From Chthoniobacterales bacterium (lineage in GTDB: Bacteria > Verrucomicrobiota > Verrucomicrobiia > Chthoniobacterales > UBA10450): a stretch of 6,345 nt of DNA. Under the pieces are notes generated by a model. It searched no databases and was not told the origin of the DNA. It saw only the letters and a list, made by a program, of their open reading frames with translations. Below are positions 6,311 to 6,345 of this stretch, piece after piece; position 1 is the stretch's first letter, and each line of letters begins with the position of its first letter. A program made the translations under genes and the position numbers. The DNA is taken from NCBI GenBank assembly GCA_013694945.1, contig JACDBM010000415.1, positions 1-6,345 on the forward strand, in the 5' to 3' direction.

Positions 6311-6342
6311 AGGCCAGGTCGTTTTCAACGGCCTGGCCTTTT
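6311..6342 (+). terminator. Rho-independent terminator after the lipoprotein gene
   Basis: AGGCCAGG (6311-6318) pairs with CCTGGCCT (6332-6339). The inner bases continue the stem through a T-G wobble and CGTT/AACG, leaving a TTC loop, so about 13 pairs in all. A TTTT run covers 6339-6342. It begins 40 bases after the lipoprotein stop and should end a transcript carrying the L,D-transpeptidase and lipoprotein genes. Confidence 0.9.
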
Positions 6343-6345
6343 CTG

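Noticed and set aside
1..6345. Defence system, prophage, IS element, CRISPR or tRNA
   Set aside because: No terminal inverted repeats with a transposase, no spaced direct DNA repeats, no tRNA-like cloverleaf and no defence-type domain was seen. All longer genes belong to recognisable cellular families.

Overview
This looks like chromosomal DNA of a free-living Gram-negative-type bacterium. The best guess is Verrucomicrobiota (Chthoniobacterales / Udaeobacter-like soil lineages). That placement rests on the Trp/Tyr-rich DUF6600-type secreted protein with a long Pro/Ala/Ser tail, on the tiny Ser/Thr-tailed lipoprotein, and on the general codon style. No rRNA or other phylogenetic marker is present, so it is an inference. 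I see no phage, IS element, CRISPR array, tRNA or defence module.

Layout. (1) 1-942, + strand: the C-terminal part of RecG helicase, whose 5' end lies outside the window. (2) 942-2468, +: an HtrA/Do-like serine protease with an N-terminal membrane segment and two PDZ domains; its ATG shares a base with the recG stop (TGATG). (3) 2469-2609: a 141-base gap with no convincing element. (4) 2610-4484, +: a secreted 624-residue DUF6600-type protein with a Trp-rich domain, an Asn/Thr-rich segment and a long low-complexity tail that carries spaced basic repeats. (5) 4484-4541: an inverted repeat and a textbook intrinsic terminator between convergent genes. (6) 4542-5552, - strand: aspartate-semialdehyde dehydrogenase (asd). 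(7) 5570-6103, +: a leaderless YkuD-type L,D-transpeptidase that starts only 17 bases from the divergent asd start. (8) 6142-6270, +: a 42-residue lipoprotein with a strong Shine-Dalgarno sequence. (9) 6311-6342: a strong intrinsic terminator.

How the genes fit together. Except for recG, the products relate to the cell envelope. HtrA does protein quality control outside the cytoplasm. The DUF6600 protein and the lipoprotein are exported. Asd makes the precursor of diaminopimelate (and of Thr and Met), and the L,D-transpeptidase family acts on diaminopimelate-containing peptidoglycan. The asd/transpeptidase link is suggestive only. I found no clearly new multi-gene system. The most unusual items are the repeat-bearing DUF6600 protein, the miniature lipoprotein, and the tightly packed divergent asd/transpeptidase start region.
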